Below are positions 31,808-42,936 of a stretch of 64,000 bases of DNA, piece by piece; position 1 is the stretch's first letter; each line of letters begins with the position of its first letter. Under the pieces are notes generated by a model. That model made no database searches. It was not told where the DNA came from and saw only the letters and a program-made list of their open reading frames with translations. The DNA is from Nemertoderma westbladi (taxonomy: Eukaryota > Xenacoelomorpha > Nemertodermatida > Nemertodermatidae), in NCBI GenBank assembly GCA_032718475.1, contig JAUCBJ010002666.1, positions 1-64,000 on the forward strand. The letters are read 5' to 3'. The translations under genes were made by a program, and so were the position numbers.

Positions 31808-32848
31808 GTTCGCGCTTTCAGACCTTTGGCAGTTTAACCCGCCAAATTAGAATGTCTTCTAGATAATAAATCGCTTTTTAGTCTATGACAAGTATTTGAT
31901 TCACTACACTAGTCGAAACCAATCCGTGCGCGACCATTCACCCGCTGGATATTCCCGGGAGATTGGGTTCGACGGTTTAATTTTTATTGCTATGTAAGCC
32001 TAATGTATTATTCGACTGACAGTATTATATAATCTCTGACAATATTATTCACCTTCGGTAATATTAACAGTTCCTTTAGGACGTGGCGCTTTATCTATAT
32101 AAACAGAGTTATGACTTAAACTACTCACAACGATATGGCTTAATTATAATTCACATATATGGCGCATTCTTTAGGAATTGCTTCTTTAACAGACTCACTC
32201 ATACACAATGCTGCACAATACTGCACACTAATCTGCCAATCTTCACTGATTTTAGTCACATATAAAAGGAACACAGGCTGACTCATGTAGGGTCTATCAA
32301 ATAACATTAGATTCACTTCAAACCACTTTAACATAAGTCACAATCGTTATTGGTAACCTTTCTCTCTTACCTTCGGTATATCAAGAATATTGGGTTGCGG
32401 GGTTATTTATCGTTATTCCAAATATAATAATTCATCAACCATATTATGAAGAACTGACAGTAAATAGCAGTATCAAACAACAACTGAACAGTTAGGTAGA
32501 TCGGTACATCAGTACCGGTATGTCAGCAGTGAGATATTTACAGTGAGATATTCAAGGTTAAAGGATATATGCCCTTTATAATTAAACCTACTAGTGTACG
32601 ACTAAAAAGCAGTACAGCACAAAATACTTCCAAGCCGTTCTTTCTTTGGCTCAAGACTGAATGTAAACACTGCACATAGGCATTGCGTCATTTCTCGGAA
32701 ATTTTCTGTACAAGGAGCCACAAAAACGCTCTAATTGGCTGACTGAACTGAGAGACGCCGTAGAACAAAGGAAATCAACACGTATGAATGTCAGCTGTTA
32801 ACCGTAGTCATAGTAACTACTGTTCAAGAGTAGCTATCACCCCTTTGC
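31808..32848 (-). mobile_element. LTR of BEL copy B (3' LTR of the minus-strand element)
   Basis: It is collinear with 11,986-13,041 but clearly diverged, with many substitutions and indels. It starts at TGTTCGCGC next to the foldback fragment. The right end near 'agctatca' is set by where similarity to copy A's LTR fades and is approximate. Since the two LTRs belong to different, diverged elements, they do not date an insertion. Confidence 0.7.
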
Positions 32849-33114
32849 GTCACGAATTGCCATAGAATCATAAAATATGCCTTTCACAGTACACATACGG
32901 AGGAAATAGGTCTTAGATCCTCTAAAAACACCGATACAGCAATAATACGGTCTCTTACACTTATTAAATCAACTACAGAGTATTTTAATGTAAAAGATAA
33001 TAAAAATAACGGGGCAATTCAGCAAAGGCTTTTACACCGCTCCCAGAAAATGGGATTTTCAGTCTATAAAATATAAAAATCACAGTTTCTAAAACCTAAA
33101 GATACTCTAAACAG

Positions 33115-33426
33115 TTAGTCTTTCTCGCGCGGACGGCGTTTACGCAGTTTCTTAAAGCTAGCAAGAGTCCCTTTCTCTTTGGGGGGAACCACTTTACTAG
33201 GAGGGCCACAACTCCTGGGTGAAGGGTGCAATATGATTGCATTAGAAGGTTTGGGTTTACTGTCGGTGTCTCGTCCATTTCGATATGCTTCTCCTCGAGC
33301 TGATTTTCCTCCGCTTGTCATGGGATATGTTCGTCCAAAACTCTCGCAGAGAATAGGGTTTTCTAAGCTTGATATCTTCTTAGAGATTCGAGATTTCCCA
33401 ATCGAACCGAGATAAGGCCAATTCGT
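33115..33426 (-). pseudogene. Unidentified basic ORF remnant in BEL 3' region (C-terminal part)
   Basis: An open frame of about 100 codons (from just after a stop near 33,430) ends with a strongly basic tail, FKKLRKRRPREKD, resembling a nuclear localisation or nucleic-acid-binding tail. It contains a Pro/Ser/Lys-rich stretch (SKVVPPKEKGTLASF). No domain is recognised. The position between integrase and LTR suggests an element-encoded extra protein, but the frame is broken upstream. Confidence 0.3.
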
Positions 33427-33674
33427 TTATCGATTGGACTTACTGTTATAACTTACGTTTATCTGAACAAACGCAGGTTTCCTTTTTGATCTTTATAGAA
33501 TCACGTTTAACTCGTTTCGTACAAAACTCTCCTTCACCTTGATGAAGGGTTGTATCGCGTTAAACGGGGACGACCATACGGTAGGATAGTGATATTAGGT
33601 GTCCGCATCACAATCCGGCTAGGTAAGATGGGCGGCTAGCTAGAAATCACTGTCGGAGTGTTACCGATTAATTG

Positions 33675-33965
33675 TTAGGGTAGCACTAGATCTTTGAACA
33701 GTGAATACAGTCCACGAGGATCCGCGACACCACCAGGATCGCAGGTCTGAGGTCCAACTAAGGAATGAGGAGGTTTGATCGAGTATTCTGGGACTCTGAT
33801 CGTAGGTTTACTCCAGGATCGTTCGAGCCGAGTGAGCATAGGTGGTACGTCAAACAAGTTTCGCTCGAAACTCCAGTAAATAGAACGAGCACAACTGTGT
33901 TTAACACAACGTTTCCGTGGATGTTTATGTCTTTCCGTTTATTGGCGGGATCTAGGGCATTTATC
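33675..33965 (-). pseudogene. Unidentified ORF remnant in BEL 3' region (middle part)
   Basis: A frame containing SIYWSFERNLFDVPPMLTRL and TIRVPEYSIKPPHSLVGP runs on to LYSLFKDLVLP and a stop at 33,675. Its protein-like composition (Trp, Tyr, Cys, Pro spread along it) suggests former coding. It may belong with the start at about 34,313 and the basic tail at 33,115, in different frames now. No homologue is recognised. Confidence 0.3.
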
Positions 33966-35960
33966 GTAATAATACCGAAGACGCACATCTGGTAGGGGTA
34001 ACGCGGATGATATTTATTTGTTGTTACAATGCTTCTATCAAGAATTACCAATATATGTTGGAGTTACCGCGTTTATTTGTTTCTTTAATGTCTTTTCTTT
34101 CGAGCCGATTTCGAATAGAATTTTCGCATTCGAATTTCAGTTTATGGTTCCGACTCCGCTGGGCAGGATATATAGTCGACATAGTCCGTATTGTGTAAAT
34201 TGATAGAATGACCAGTAGTTAAGAAGCCCATATACGTACCATTACGGCTTGTAAAAGTAGAGTATATCGCTCCCCGATACCAAGACCATCTTCTATCAAC
34301 TCCGTCATTTCTGCTATATATGAGTTTATCCACATTATAAGGAGTTTATATTTAGGCGAGCGGGCGTCGCTGCCTACCCCAATCAACCCCCGGACAGGAC
34401 GAGATCCTCAGCGCCGATGTGTCGTCGCCGCCGTACTTTCGCCAACGACGTAGCCGCACAACGACAACGACAACTGGCACAAGTCACTCGACTGTCCGTC
34501 CCAAAGGCTTAGATGTACTTCAGGTATTCCTTGGAGAGTTAGGTTACTTTACGATTGCGACTGGCTACTGTAAACACACCTTAGCAGTAACATTCACCTA
34601 TAAACTCACAAATACCACACACACAACTTGTCACAAATTACACACATTCGGGCCATTTGTCCGTTAGTCAATACCTTCCAGAATGTCACTGTATTATTAT
34701 GTATCCTTGGATACTAGTAGTGCGCTATTTATTCCCTATGCTATTCAATGGGACAAGCTTTCTATTTTTCTTTTAACTCAATTCTAATTCTAGCGTGGTT
34801 GTTGCTATGGTGACATTATGCAAAGCTAGCGGTAGAATTAGGGTGATTCCAATGCATACAGATCTGGGATGTTATTTAATAGCAATTCTTTAATAGTCAA
34901 TGTTCTGTTTTATACATGACTTTATGAATTTTATCGGCTATTGACTATGTTTGGGAGACTTTCACACACTCATACGCATGATAAGATAAATCTCCGCTCC
35001 CTTGATCTATTAATTAATGGGATTTTGGGAACTTTATAAATTGCGTAAAAATGGCAATTTATTAAATTCATTAAAAGGCATGAATTTAAATTTATTCCCT
35101 GAGATTTTATTATTTGATAATTAAATGGACATATTTTGATTCTAGAACATGTCTAGGGACACAAGATCCTTAATTCTAAGAAATTGTCTCTTTAAGAATA
35201 TCGGTAAATGCTACGATATCTTAATTGACTAGAATTGTTGGAGGATCTGGATTTTACAGATTTTGACTTATTTGATTTGTAAATATTAACTAATTAATAT
35301 TTGAGATGGGCACCGATTTATTCCAGAACTTGTCTGGGGACGTTAACCACTGATTCTAGAATTTGTCTTTCAAGTATATCGGTGGGTGCCGCGATATCTT
35401 AATCGACTAGAATTACAGATGGTCAAAGGGTTTAACAGATTTATTTTGCGTTATACGCTACTGTTAAAGGGACATCACGCTACTATATGTATTATTTAAT
35501 ATACGGTATGAGAGCAATATCGCACGAAGCAATGTCAGTGTGAAGAGGCAAGTCGTTTCCAAGGTCTACCCAGAGCTTGGTTTAGCCGAGACACGAGGAT
35601 CTGAACTTTGCATTCCTAATACTCTGCCTACCAATAATACTAAATATAGTAGTGGCTTTATTGTACTTTAATAAGTACAGACATTTCATCTTACTGTAGT
35701 TACGTATTTATAGTATAATACGGACAGTAAGGAAAGAGAAAAAATAATTATCTCTTCGCCGTCGCACTAAATATAATATAAGTAATGACGTACGTAATAA
35801 ACACGAATATATTGCACTATTCTACAAAATAATCGCTAAATAATATTCTACTAAATTAAATAAAACGATTATAATAAAATTACATAGTAATACATACATA
35901 AATATAAAAATAATAATAATAATATAAAATAATAGAGTCACACGCCTACTCCGAACGATA

Positions 35961-36853
35961 TTAAGTTGGGGAGTCCCTAGATGTCGGTTGGATTAGGGAA
36001 GTGGTCGTGGGAAGAGTTTCTTGCCTTCCATAGTTTCCGGAGAGCTCTCTATCTCTTTCCAGTAAACATAAACGTCCCACTGGGCGATTGAGCTGTTGAG
36101 TCTCAAAGACTATCCCTGGTTTCTTAAAGTTCCGCCGCATGACGACGAGCTCTACTGATCGCACCAAACCATCGCTCGAGATATAAGTCTCGATGATACG
36201 TCCTGTTTGCCATCGCTTACGTGGGAGATCGGGGTCCACAATAAGCACCATGTCTCCAGCGCTGACGTTTTCTTGCTGCGCAAACCACTTAGTTCGAAGT
36301 TGTAGAGTGGGCAGGTAATGTTTCTCAAAATGGTCAGCGAAACGACGGGATAGCAACTGCATAAGTTGCCAGGTTCGACGGCAGTACTCGTCTCCGTCTG
36401 TGATCTCCGATTGCGGGAGCATGGCTACGGGTTTCTTCAGTAGAAAGTGCGCGGGTGTTAGCGCTTCCAGGGAATCAGGATTTGAAGAGACTGGCATAAG
36501 CGGTCTTTCGTTGAGATAGGCGGCGATCTCCTCCATTAACGTCCGCAATAGTTCGTCGGTGAGATAAGCGCGACAAGGCACGATGAAGTGGAACGCAGTC
36601 TTCACGCTCCTAATCAATCTCTCCCAACTTCCTCCCCACCAAGGGGCGTCGGCGGCGTTGAAGGTCCAGCTAGACGCTGTTATCCTTAGCTGATCGTCCA
36701 CCTGTCTTTTATTCCAGTCCTTTACGTAAGCTTGAATTTCGTTGTTGGCGCCAATGAAGTTCGTTCCCTTATCCGATCTCATCGTGTTACTGGTTCCGAA
36801 GCGAGCTATCTGTCGTCGTAAACTCAACACGAAGCTGTTGGTGGATAGATCCC
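35961..36853 (-). pseudogene. pol: BEL/Pao integrase, C-terminal ~295 residues (copy B)
   Basis: Protein nearly identical to the end of copy A's integrase: DLSTNSFVLSLRRQIARFG, MRSDKGTNF (second catalytic Asp), SWERLI (catalytic Glu), then the DUF5641-type tail. The zinc-binding domain and the first catalytic Asp are missing because the sequence breaks off at 36,853, where 'gatagatc' is followed by plus-strand gypsy sequence instead of the expected continuation. The remaining frame has no stop or frameshift. Confidence 0.92.
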
Positions 36854-37804
36854 AACCATCCAATGCCAATCGTCACTGAACGATTCGATATTATACACAT
36901 TGACATTGTGGGTCCATTACCCACTATTAGTAACTTTTCCTACGTTGTAACAGCAATTGATAGATTTTCGGGCTGGCCCATGGCGGTGCCGGTTGCTGAT
37001 ACATTAACAACAACGGTGGCCAAAGCACTTATCGATGGTTGGATATCCATATTTAGTATACCCTTACACATTGTCAGCGATAAAGGCAGCCAATTTGAGT
37101 CAAATCTTTTCGCCAACATCGCCAGTAATCTCGGATTCGTTCGACTACCTACAACTTCGTATCACCCTCAGACAAATGGTATGGTGGAACGGATGCACCG
37201 TAGACTGAAAGAAGCTATCCGTGCTCGTGAAACCGACTGGTTTACTTCTCTTTCAGCCATCCTATGGTCATTAAGAAACACCCCCAATGACACCAGTCCA
37301 TCCCCGTTTTCACTTATTACGGGAGAGTCCCCAAGGTTTCCATGTAAACCACTCGTACAGTCACTTTCAAACTCGTCAACAATTTTGGACAATCTAAACT
37401 CATTTTTCGATCCATCGAATCACATATACCGACAACAACAGCCTATTTTGAGTACCAAGACTCGCACATACCTTCCCGAGGGAACTTCCCATGTGTGGCT
37501 GCGCATCGACCGTATAAGGCGCCCTCTAGAGGCCCCTTACACCGGCCCTTTTGAGGTTATCGAGAACAACGGAGCTACCGTCATTATAGAACAAAAAGGG
37601 AAACATAACACTGTTAGCGTCTCCAGACTAAAACCCTATATAGCGAAACAAGCAACCCCGGGAGAACCTATATTGACTCCTACGGGACCACGGCCACCAG
37701 ACCTTGGCAACCAGTCACAGCACCCTCCAGTGATAGAGCAAACTAAGACTCGATCTGGCCGAGTTGTGATTTCAACCAATAGGAACACTTATCACTATTA
37801 TTAA
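36854..37804 (+). pseudogene. pol: Ty3/gypsy integrase, C-terminal part of Pol
   Basis: The frame is open from the junction; the first ATG is at 36,863. The catalytic triad is intact, counting from that Met: D14 (IHIDIVGPLP), D73 (HIVSDKGSQF) and E109 (HPQTNGMVERMHR). A GPY/F-like module follows (TGPFEVIENNG ... VSVSRLKPYI), then a Pro/Thr-rich tail ending RSGRVVISTNRNTYHYY. The zinc finger, RT and everything upstream are missing, cut by fusion to the BEL integrase in head-to-head orientation. No inactivating change is seen in the part present. Confidence 0.92.
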
Positions 37805-38277
37805 GCAATAACTTAAACTGTCTGGACGTACTACATTTACTTTCAGTTTGTGACTATTTCTTCTAAATTCATTATTTGATATTTTACAGCTCCGCTACTT
37901 AAACGGAGGCTGTGTGGTGGCCTACGTGTAGGTGTGTGGTGGCCTACGTGTAGGAAAGAGTACCGATATAAGGATATACAATATACATACCGGTACTGAC
38001 GTCAGTCAGTAGTAGTGAGTGAAAGCAGTCATCTCTTTTATACACCGGTACTACCATCAGTACTACCGGACACCGGTACTGCTGTACCCTGACTGCATGC
38101 ACCATTACACATCAACAAGACACCAAGACATAAATTATTGCAGATTGATGACAAGCAATTGCAATAATGTTGTAATGTCAGAATGTACCGGTAGTACAGT
38201 AATTGTAGTAGCCTAGTCGAATTCAAAAAGGCAGTGATTTTTTATGTCAATTTATTTGACTTTTTTGTCACTTTTTT
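37805..38277 (+). other. Probable gypsy 3' end and LTR start
   Basis: Downstream of the integrase stop, 'aaacggagg' at about 37,903 could be the polypurine tract and TGTGTGGTGGCC the LTR start. A 22-bp segment 'tgtgtggtggcctacgtgta' is directly repeated twice (about 37,913-37,956). TACCGGTA words follow. The LTR end is not defined because the foldback element begins at 38,278 and no second LTR is in the window. Confidence 0.5.
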
Positions 38278-39009
38278 TTCAATAGTATCTACATCCAGAC
38301 ATCATTGTCCAGAATAGGGTGTTTCCCTTCACTTCTATGGGGCTTTCTATTATTCCTACCTGTCCCATGTCCTGTCCCATTGTCTAATGATTTCCAACCT
38401 GTCCAATATAGGGGCATCCAATCAAATCATCATATGAGCCAACTCCTCTTCATCGGACCAATACCAACATTCCTAAAGTTAGGCATCCTGCTTATTGGCT
38501 ATATAATGTAAAGGTTAATGGAAAATTCCACTGATATATAATCCAAGTGTCAACTACGAATCCAGGGCTCATTATAACAACCTATACTGGACAGAGCAAC
38601 GTATTTGGGACAAGAGCTGGTTGAGGTATATGTACAGTGGAAATTCCCATTCTAAATAAGGGCATTTGGAATACTTGTTCCCTAGTTATGGTTAAATATA
38701 TACTGTGGGTGCCTTGCAAATGGCCTGTAAGACTGTGATGCATTATAGGCTATAGTGTCATCATAGTCATGTTATTTAATTTCATGTTGTACAATTTATT
38801 CATAATGTGCAATTTATCATGTAGTGCAATTTATTCATTATGCAATTTATTCATTGTGCAATTTATTCATGTGGTGCAATTTATTCACTTATAATAAATC
38901 TAAATACATTCGTATATTAATAATTAAATGACAATCAAATTAGTGATATCGCAACCTCCTCCCCCGGACTCAACTTCATCCCAAATAGTCCTTAATAAGT
39001 CTTAAATTT

Positions 39010-40550
39010 TCCTCAAATAGGTTGTGAGTGTCCCATATAGGGTGTTTGTGTCCCATATAGGTTGATTTTGTCCAAAATAGCCTGTAGCTTTATCAAAATT
39101 ATTTCAAATAGTTTATAAATGTAAAGGAATACTGAAAAGAATATTGACTTCATAATCATAGCTTTAATTCCAATTTGTCCCAAATAGGTTGTTTATGTCC
39201 CATATAGGGTGTTTGTGTCCCACACAGGGTGTTTTTATACCAAATAGCATGTAACTTTCTCAAAATGATTTCTCAAAACGTAGTTTCTAAATGTAATGGA
39301 ATAATAAAAAGAATATAGAATTCACTATCATAGCTTTAATTTCAATTTGTCCCAAATAGGTTGTTTTTGTCCCATACAGGGTGTTTGTGTCCCGTATAGG
39401 GTGTGAATTGCTTATAATGATTTCAAATATTTTCTAAATGTAATGGAATACTCAAAAGAATATCGAATTCACTATCATAGCTTTAATTTAAATTTGTCCC
39501 AAATAGGTTGTTTATATCCCATATAGGGTGTTTGTGTCCCATAGAGGGTGTTTGTGTCCCAAATTGCGTGTGACTTTCTCAAAATGATTTTACATAGTTT
39601 ATAAATCTCATGGAATCCTCAAAAGAATATAGAATTCACTACCATAGATTTAATTTCAATTTGTCCCAAATAGGTTGTTTTTGTCCCATATAGGGTGTTT
39701 GTGTCCCGTATAGGGTGTGTATTGCTTATAATAATTTCAAGTAGTTTCTAAATGTAATGGAATAATAAAAAGAATATAGAATTCACTATCATAGCTTTAA
39801 TTTCAATTTGTCCCAAATAGGTTGTTTTTGTCCCATATAGGGTGTTTGTGTCCCGTATAGGGTGTGAATTGCTTATAATGATTTCAAATATTTTCTAAAT
39901 GTAATGGAATACTCAAAAGAATATAGAATTCAATATCATAGCTTTAATTTAAATTTGTCCCAAATAGGTTGTTTATGTCCCATATAGGGTGTTTGTCTCC
40001 CATATAGGGTGTTTGTGTCCCAAATTGCGTGTGACTTTCTCAAAATGATTTTACATAGTTTATAAATATAATGGAATACTCAAAAGAAAATAGAATTCAC
40101 TATCATAGCTTTAATTTCAATTTGTCCCAAATAGGTTGTTTTTGTCCCATATAGGGTGTTTGTGTGCCAAATAGCGTGTGACTTTCTCAAAATGATTTTA
40201 CATAGTTTATAAATATAATGGAATACTTAAAAGAAAATATAATTCACTATCATTTTTTCTTTAATTTAAATTTGCCCCAAATAGGTTGTTTGTGTCCTGT
40301 ATAGGGTGTTTCTGTCCTGAATAGGGGAATACAGCTTGCCAAACATATTGTTGCTGAATAGGGTGTACATTTCTTATAATGATTTTAAATAGTTTCTAAA
40401 TGTAATGGAATACTCAAAAGAAAATATAATTCACTATCATAGCTTTAATTTAAATTTGTCAAAAATAGGTTGTTTATGTCCCATATAGGGTGTTTGTGTC
40501 CCAAATGGCGTGTGACTTTCTCAAAATGATTTTACATAGTTTATAAAGAA
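39010..40550. repeat. Left-arm tandem array, ~155-bp units
   Basis: The phrase 'tttgtcccaaataggttg' recurs at about 39,175, 39,346, 39,494, 39,660, 39,809, 39,955, 40,120, with variants near 40,270 and 40,456. Within each unit one to three copies of 'gtcccatatagggtgtttgt' occur, so there is a smaller period of about 20 bp inside the larger one. Confidence 0.9.
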
Positions 40551-40559
40551 AAAATACTT

Positions 40560-42240
40560 TTTTTATTATTCCATTATATTTATAAACTATGTAAAATCAT
40601 TTTGAGAAAGTCATACGCTATTTGGGACACAAACACCCTATATGGGACACAAACACCCTATATGGGACATAAACAACCTATTTGGGACAAATTTAAATTA
40701 AAGCTATGATACTGAATTCTATTTTCTTTTGAGTATTCCATTACATTTCGAAACTATTTGGAATCATTATAAGCACTTCACACCCTATACCGGACACAAA
40801 CACCCTATATGGGACACAAACAACCTATTTGGGACAAATTTAAATTAAAGCTATGATAGTGGATTCTATTTTCTTTTGAGTATTTCCATTATATTTATAA
40901 ACTATGTAAAATAATTTTGAGAAAGTCATACGCTATTTGGCACACAAACACCCTATATGGGACAAAAACAACCTATTTGGGACAAATTTAAATTAAAGCT
41001 ATGATACTGAATTATATTTTCTTTTGAGTATTCCATTATATTTATAAACTATGATAAATCATTTTGAGAAAGTCACACGCTATTTGGGACACAAACACCC
41101 TATATGGGACACAAACACCCTATATGGGACATAAACAACCTATTTGGGACAAATTTAAATTAAAGCTATGATAGTGGATTCTATTTTCTTTTGAGTATTT
41201 CCATTATATTTATAAACTATGTAAAATAATTTTGAGAAAGTCATACGCTATTTGGCACACAAACACCCTATATGGGACAAAAACAACCTATTTGGGACAA
41301 ATTTAAATTAAAGCAATGATAGTGAATTCTATATTCTTTTGAGTATTCCATTACATTTCGAAACTATTTGAAATCATTATAGGCACTTCACACCCTATAC
41401 CGGACACAAACACCCTATATGGGACACAAACAACCTATTTGGGACAACAAATTTGAATTAAAGCTATGATAGTGAATTCTATATTCTTTTGAGTATTCCA
41501 TTACATTTAGAAAATATTTGAAATCATTATAAGCAATTCACACCCTATACGTGACACAAACACCCTATATGGGACAAAAACAACCTATTTGGGACAAATT
41601 GAAATTAAAGCTATAGTAGTGAATTCTATATTCTTTTGAGTATTCCATGAGATTTAGAAACTATTTAAAATCATTTTAAGAATTCACACGCTATTTGGGA
41701 CACAAACACCCTATATGGGACACAAACAACCTATTTGGGACAAATTTAAATGAAAGCTATGATAGTGAATTCTTTATTCTTTTGAGTATTCCATTACATT
41801 TCGAAACTATTTAAAATCATTATAAGCACTTCACACCATATACGGGACACAAGGACACAAACACCCTAGATGGGACACAAACAACCTATTTGGGACAAAT
41901 TTAAATTAAAGCTATGATAGTGGATTCTATTTTCTTTTGAGTATTTCCATTATATTTATAAACTATGTAAAATAATTTTGAGAAAGTTACATGCTATTTG
42001 GTACAACACCACCCCGTGTGGGACACAAACACCCTATATGCGACATAAACAACCTATTTGGGACAAATTTGAATTAAAGCTATGATTATGAAGTCGATAT
42101 TCTTCTCAGTATTCCTTTACATTTATAAACTATTTGAAATAATTTTGATAAAGCTACAGGCTATTTTGGATAAAATCAACCTATATGGGACACAAACACC
42201 CTATATGGGACACTAACAACCTATTTGAGTCAAATTTAAG
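40560..42240. repeat. Right-arm tandem array, inverted
   Basis: About ten units of the reverse complement ('caacctatttgggacaaatt') occur from about 40,670 to 42,050. Unit order mirrors the left arm only roughly, suggesting gain, loss or conversion of units since the arms formed. Confidence 0.9.
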
Positions 42241-42936
42241 ACTTATTAAGGACTATTTGAGATGAAGTTGAGTCTGGGGGAGGAGGTTGCGATATCACTA
42301 ATTTGATTGTCATTTAATTATTATTATACGAATGTATTTAGATTTATTATAAGTGAATAAATTGCACCACATGAATATATTGCACAATGAATAAATTGCA
42401 CAACATGAATAAATTGCACAATATGATTAAATTGCACAACATGAAATTAAATAACGTGACTATGGTGACACTATAGCCTATAATGCATCACAGTCTTACA
42501 GGCCATTTGCAAGGCACCCACAGTATATCTTTAACCATAACTAGGGAACATGTATTCCAAATGCCCTTATTTAGAAAGGGAATATCCACTGTACATATAC
42601 CTCAACCAGCTCTAGTCCCAAATACGTTGCTCTGTCCAGTATAGGTTGTTATAATGATAGCCCCGGGTTCGTAGTTGACACTTGGATTATATATCAGTGG
42701 AATTTTCCATTAACCTTTACATTATATAGCCAATAAGGGAGATGCCTAACTTTAGGAATGTCGGTATTGGTCCGATGACGAGGAGTTGGCTCATATGATG
42801 ATTTGATTGGATGCCCCTATATTGGACAGGTTGGAAATCATTACACAACGTATTTGGGACAGCTAGGAATAATTGAAAGCCCCATAGAAGTGAAGGGAAA
42901 CACCCTATTCTGGACAATGATGTAGATACTATTGAA

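Larger units (their letters stand above)
32849..35960 (-). other. 3' region of BEL copy B, with decayed reading frames
   Basis: About 3.1 kb lie between LTR and integrase stop. The part 34,240-35,960 matches 1-1,708. The part 32,849-34,340 has no counterpart in the window and holds several minus-strand frames, annotated separately. The conserved start 'MTELIED' lies at about 34,313. The rest is AT-rich non-coding sequence. Confidence 0.6.
38278..42936. mobile_element. Large foldback transposon (4.66 kb near-palindrome)
   Basis: The two halves are inverted copies meeting near 40,555. Each arm has a ~0.7-kb unique outer part (for example 'ctattcattatgcaatttat') and an inner array of nine to ten ~155-bp units with GTCCCATATAGGGTG-like submotifs. 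The outermost shared sequence is 'ttcaatagtatctacatc'; the left end has an extra 8-bp 'cagacatc'. No protein is encoded. A fragment of the same end is at 31,641-31,807. The architecture is that of foldback elements. Flanks do not show a matching duplication. Confidence 0.88.

Noticed and set aside
34419-34667. Plus-strand 82-codon frame rich in Thr and Ser
   Set aside because: It lies in the BEL 3' region, its counterpart in copy A (about 190-440) is not open in the same way, and no motif is present.
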